Below are positions 60,891-64,000 of a stretch of 64,000 nt of DNA, piece after piece (positions within the stretch are counted from its first letter, which is position 1; every line of letters starts with the position of its first letter). A model generated the notes under the pieces. That model searched no databases. It was not told the origin of the DNA and worked only from the letters and a program-made list of their open reading frames with translations. A program made the translations under genes and the position numbers. Origin of the DNA: Flavobacteriaceae bacterium CRH (lineage in GTDB: Bacteria; Bacteroidota; Bacteroidia; Flavobacteriales; Flavobacteriaceae); assembly GCA_001507425.1 (NCBI GenBank), contig LMAJ01000036.1:54647-118646 (forward strand), read 5' to 3'.

Positions 60891-61712
60891 CTATAAATCT
60901 CGTTTTTTTAATAATTTGTAAGAAAAATAGATAAATAAAAATGTCCAGACCAAAACTATAAAAACAGAAAGATAATGTACTCCGTAATCTTTACTGTTTT
61001 CAACGCCAATTTGGGTCCCTATAGTTCTTATAACAGATAATCTTGTAAACGGTTCAATGATTAAATTGGACATAGATTCTAATGGAAGTAATTGTGTAAA
61101 ATAGTCCATGTTGATTCTTGGAAAAATACTAAATTTTAAAAAACATTCAATAATAAACCACACTAGTAGGAAACCTAATGCAAAAGCGGAACGTTTTACA
61201 AAAATTCCTAAAAATAAGCAGAAAGAAAAGAATCCTATCAGCTTCACAAAAAAGGCTAAAATATAATCTAAATCCATTAAAACGACATCAAACTCGGTGT
61301 AAGATGAAAAGCTAAATCCGAGAAGTAAACTCATTACAAAAACGAAAATAGTAGAGCATAATGCAAAAAGTACAACCGTCAGGAATTTGGATAAAATAAA
61401 TTCTTTCTTGCTTAATCCGTCAATTAAATTTTGTTTTAAAGTGCCATAGCTATATTCGTTCGCCATCATGGATACAATAACAATGGCGAGGAAAAGTTTA
61501 AGCCAGGCCGCAATATAAGTATTGAAATGCCAGATAAATGGAAAGTTGAAAAATCCAATTTCAGCAGCTTCGAATTTGACAGGTCCTATGTCAAATTTTA
61601 TAGACGCGATTAAAGCAATAAATGAAAGTAAAACAAAATAAGTTAAAGTAAGAATACGACTGGCTTTGTTTTTCCAGATTTTTTGTAATTCTATAGATAT
61701 AAGTCTGTTCAT
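60891..61712 (-). CDS. ABC-2 type transporter permease
   Basis: The protein has 273 residues with six predicted membrane helices and the ABC-2 membrane pattern (MNRLISIELQKIWKNKASRI at the N-terminus, MANEYSYGTLKQNLIDGLSK near residue 84). It pairs with the ATPase encoded 2 bp upstream. Such pairs are exporters or membrane-modifying transporters of unknown substrate, often of the NatA/NatB or BcrA types. The T9SS-secreted protein gene follows by 15 bp and may share the transcript, though its function looks unrelated. Confidence 0.88.
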   Translation of the reverse strand: MNRLISIELQKIWKNKASRILTLTYFVLLSFIALIASIKFDIGPVKFEAAEIGFFNFPFIWHFNTYIAAWLKLFLAIVIVSMMANEYSYGTLKQNLIDGLSKKEFILSKFLTVVLFALCSTIFVFVMSLLLGFSFSSYTEFDVVLMDLDYILAFFVKLIGFFSFCLFLGIFVKRSAFALGFLLVWFIIECFLKFSIFPRINMDYFTQLLPLESMSNLIIEPFTRLSVIRTIGTQIGVENSKDYGVHYLSVFIVLVWTFLFIYFSYKLLKKRDL

Positions 61713-61714
61713 GA

Positions 61715-62626
61715 TTAGTTGGTTTTGGCAGTTGCGTTTTTCGTTAATTCTAAAAATTGTGCTTCTAAACTATTTTTGCGTTTTACTAAATGGCTCAAAA
61801 CAATATTTTTAGAAAATAAAAATGAATTAAGTTCTGAAGCTGGTAAATCTGATTTTAGATAAACCAAAATTTTTCCGTCTTCCTCAGCAATTCTCTCAAC
61901 GCTTGGATGATCTTGTAAAACTGATTTTAAAGCTAAATTGTCATTCGCCTGAAGTTCAAAAAAACCTTCATTGGCAGATATTTCATCAACTGAACCTGAA
62001 TATAAAATTTCGCCTTTTCTTAAAACAATAACATGCGAACATACTTTTTCGACTTCATCTAATAAATGCGAAGCCAAGAGAATTGTAGTTCCCTGCGAAG
62101 CAATTTTTCTGATAATATCCCGAATTTGGTGAATTCCCTGCGGATCTAAACCATTTGTTGGTTCATCTAAAATTAAGATTTCAGGATCGTTTAAAAGTGC
62201 AGAAGCAATTGCCAGACGCTGTTTCATTCCTAATGAAAAAGTACTGAACTTGCTGTCTTTTCTTTCGGTTAAACCAACTAAATCAAGTTTTTCATTTATT
62301 TTAGAATAATTGATGCTTTTTATTTTACAGACTAACTTTAGATTTTCTTCCGCAGTCATATACGGGTAAAAATTAGGTCTTTCTATAATGGCGCCTACTT
62401 TTTTCAGGGCTTCGTGCGTTTGAATTTGTCCGTTAAACCAGCGATATTCGCCGGATGTTCGGTTTACAACATTCAGCACAATTCCTAAAGTGGTCGATTT
62501 TCCGCTTCCGTTTGGACCTAGAATTCCGTAAACGCGGCCTTTTTGTATTTCAAAAGATACATTTTTTAAGGCCTGAATGTGCCCGTATTTTTTGCTTAGA
62601 TTTTCAATGGTTAATATGGTTTCCAA
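61715..62626 (-). CDS. ABC transporter ATP-binding protein, TTG start
   Basis: The protein has 303 residues with Walker A GPNGSGKST near 36-44, signature FSLGMKQRLAIA, Walker B ILILDEPTNGLDPQG and the H-loop ASHLLDEV. The DrrA/BcrA-like C-terminal extension is present (ELTKNATAKTN end). The start codon is TTG at 62624-62626: no ATG stands in frame nearby, and the METILTIENLSKKYG start fits the family. The partner permease gene follows by 2 bp. The nucleotide-binding half drives export of an unknown substrate. Confidence 0.9.
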   Translation of the reverse strand: METILTIENLSKKYGHIQALKNVSFEIQKGRVYGILGPNGSGKSTTLGIVLNVVNRTSGEYRWFNGQIQTHEALKKVGAIIERPNFYPYMTAEENLKLVCKIKSINYSKINEKLDLVGLTERKDSKFSTFSLGMKQRLAIASALLNDPEILILDEPTNGLDPQGIHQIRDIIRKIASQGTTILLASHLLDEVEKVCSHVIVLRKGEILYSGSVDEISANEGFFELQANDNLALKSVLQDHPSVERIAEEDGKILVYLKSDLPASELNSFLFSKNIVLSHLVKRKNSLEAQFLELTKNATAKTN

Positions 62627-62721
62627 ATTTATTTCGGTTTTAGTTTTATGTATGACGATTCAACTTGTATATTGTTACGTTAAATTTTATTTAATGTAAA
62701 TTTGTAATAAAGATATTCAAA

Positions 62722-63774
62722 ATGAGCGAACCTTTAATGGTTTTAAAAAAACCATCGTATCCTTTAACGCAATCACTTTTAAGTTATTTAGAACGATACG
62801 AACGAATTTCGAAAGTATCGGTATTCTATGATGACTTATTGCGCTTTTCAGGTTCTGTAAATGTCTACGATAAACATGAAACGGATACTTTGTGGATTCG
62901 GGTTTATTACAACGAATTTGAAAGAAATGAAATCGATTTGAATTTAAAGAAAATTTATTCGCTTTTGCATTCTGATGGAAATAGTGAGATCATTCAGTTT
63001 CTGAATATTGATGCAATCGACTATTGTACGTTCGGAAATTCAAAACCTTTCCGGATTAAAGTGCGAAACATTCTCAATGATAATTACGTTCATTTTTATA
63101 TTAAAAAAGCAGACGCTTCAAGAATTTATGGTTTAGAATTAGAAGATATTCTATCGCCGGATAAAATCAACTTTTTAGTTTATAAAGATACTTTGATAGA
63201 AGAGCATATTATCGGGATTCCGGGCGATGTTTTTATGGATACTTTGTTGGATAATTGTACCGAAATGGAAAAATCACAAATTGCAAAAGAGTTTGTGAAG
63301 TTTAATGAAAGGTGTATGATCAGGCTTTTGGGCGATATGCGCGCCTATAATTATGTTATTGTACCAATTCACGATTTTGATCAGGTCGTTTATAAAATCC
63401 GCCCTATTGATTTTGACCAGCAATGTTATGAGGGCAATTTTAAAGTCTATCGTCCGCAGTTTTTCAAAGAAAATTATCCGATGATAAAACTCATCAAAGA
63501 TAAGCTGGAGGAACGTTCGATAATTCAGTATAAAGATGAAGAAAGAGCCATTTTGGCAAAACGAATTCATTCGGCAGAAAACAGAATCAAAAAATTATTG
63601 AATATTATGTGCCACGATACGATTTCGACGGAAGAACATCTTAATCAACTAAAAATGGAATTGTACCGTTATACCAATGATATGAAATTTAAAAATGCAA
63701 GATCGATGGGGCATATTATGTTTGCAGCATTCGAGTTTATCACGCGCAATTTTAAAAACACGAATTTAATTTAA
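62722..63774 (+). CDS. unrecognised protein with kinase-fold-like signatures
   Basis: The protein has 350 residues, no signal peptide and no membrane segment. I do not recognise a named family. Some features resemble the protein-kinase/aminoglycoside phosphotransferase fold. HFYIKKAD (Lys128/129) could be the ATP-binding Lys strand and IEEHIIGIPG (160-168) the hinge. LGDMRAYNYVIV gives Asp205 and Asn210 in catalytic-loop spacing, and IRPIDFDQQ gives Asp230 and Asp232 as metal ligand. A helical C-terminal region follows (260-350). It is divergent from the ABC transporter genes (95 bp). A kinase function is inference only. Confidence 0.8.
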   Translation: MSEPLMVLKKPSYPLTQSLLSYLERYERISKVSVFYDDLLRFSGSVNVYDKHETDTLWIRVYYNEFERNEIDLNLKKIYSLLHSDGNSEIIQFLNIDAIDYCTFGNSKPFRIKVRNILNDNYVHFYIKKADASRIYGLELEDILSPDKINFLVYKDTLIEEHIIGIPGDVFMDTLLDNCTEMEKSQIAKEFVKFNERCMIRLLGDMRAYNYVIVPIHDFDQVVYKIRPIDFDQQCYEGNFKVYRPQFFKENYPMIKLIKDKLEERSIIQYKDEERAILAKRIHSAENRIKKLLNIMCHDTISTEEHLNQLKMELYRYTNDMKFKNARSMGHIMFAAFEFITRNFKNTNLI

Positions 63775-63778
63775 AACG

Positions 63779-63878
63779 TGTCATCCTGAGGAACGAAGAA
63801 TCATACACGAAACTCCGCACAGTAATTCTTCAATCTTTGTCGAGTTTCGTGTGTGATCCTTCGTTCCTCAGGATGACA
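63779..63878. repeat. ~100-bp hairpin repeat, GTCATCCTGA family, copy 4
   Basis: TGTCATCCTGAGGAACGAAG at the left pairs with CTTCGTTCCTCAGGATGACA at the right (perfect 20 bp). The core has ACACGAAACTCCGCACAG and a facing GTCGAGTTTCGTGTGTGAT, so the stem extends well inside. It lies five bases after the stop of the previous gene. Confidence 0.88.
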
Positions 63879-63893
63879 AAAAATAAAATATCT

Positions 63894-64000
63894 ATGAAAA
63901 AGTCTTTATTAGTAGCAACTTCCATTGCTTTATTAGCTTGCCAACAACAATCAGATAATGAATTAACAGAACTTTATTCGCTTCCTAAAAAGCTGAAAGA
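63894..64000 (+). CDS. lipoprotein, 3' end cut by window
   Basis: ATG 63894 opens a frame that runs off the window. The 35 visible residues start with a lipoprotein signal MKKSLLVATSIALLAC (Cys16) followed by QQQSDNEL and a Leu/Lys-rich segment LYSLPKKLKE. The PKKLKE segment recalls SdiA-regulated/NHL-type lipoproteins, but too little is present to assign it. It follows hairpin copy 4 by 15 bp. Confidence 0.65.
   Translation, partial: MKKSLLVATSIALLACQQQSDNELTELYSLPKKLK

Overview
The window looks like chromosomal DNA of a Flavobacterium-type member of the Bacteroidota. The sequence is AT-rich. Several promoters match the flavobacterial form (TTG, 17-23 bases, then TAnnTTTG). It carries SusC/SusD pairs, a type IX secretion sorting domain and FadL-like outer-membrane proteins, and ribosome binding sites are weak. 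No phage, insertion sequence, CRISPR array or rRNA was seen. Product names rest on motifs read by eye; no database search was possible.

Positions 1-4576 (minus strand) hold part of a hydroxamate siderophore pathway: a truncated acetyltransferase, a membrane acyltransferase-like protein, an N-hydroxylating monooxygenase and a PLP decarboxylase. A LuxR-type regulator follows at 4748. Next comes a twice-frameshifted DUF6934-type gene overlapping a 47-residue ORF (5590-6203), then two exported thioredoxin-like proteins. Positions 7585-13416 hold a DoxX-like protein, an SDR, an AraC regulator, a DUF1223 thioredoxin-like protein and a LytS/LytTR two-component pair. A minus-strand redox/detoxification cluster (14257-19679) has YceI, a tautomerase, an SDR lacking the usual Tyr, an NTF2-like protein, nitronate monooxygenase, a cupin, an alpha/beta hydrolase and an OsmC/Ohr protein. 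A Crp/Fnr-like palindrome lies upstream of it.

The centre (about 20153-44011) is a glycan region dominated by a beta-mannan (galacto/glucomannan) utilisation locus. The minus-strand arm encodes GH97, GH5_7-like, GH26, a mannobiose/cellobiose 2-epimerase, a GH130 phosphorylase, a GPH-type sugar transporter and a second GH26. A divergent AraC regulator leads into the plus-strand arm: SusC, SusD, a surface glycan-binding lipoprotein, GH27 and GH5_2-like. The inferred route is as follows. Surface GH26/GH5 enzymes cut the backbone and SusCD imports oligosaccharides. GH27/GH97 remove galactose. Disaccharides enter the cytoplasm, mannobiose is epimerised to mannosyl-glucose, and GH130 phosphorolyses it. 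A GH3 beta-glucosidase (bglX), a DUF433/DUF5615 toxin-antitoxin-like pair and an aldo/keto reductase lie beside it.

Positions 44565-64000 are mostly core and envelope genes. They include a beta-barrel protein, an amidase, a Gly-rich exported protein, rimO, a FadL-like protein, a Tyr/Gly/Ser-rich lipoprotein and proS. Three tandem tRNA-Glu genes, rpsT, a PAS histidine kinase with a receiver, and typA follow. The end holds a T9SS-secreted protein, an ABC exporter, an unrecognised protein with kinase-like signatures, and the start of a lipoprotein gene.

Many intergenic gaps contain palindromic repeats of several families. Four ~100-bp hairpins belong to one family, and one ~97-bp element folds as a cloverleaf. 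These repeats and the kinase-like protein at 62722 are the least explained features of the window.
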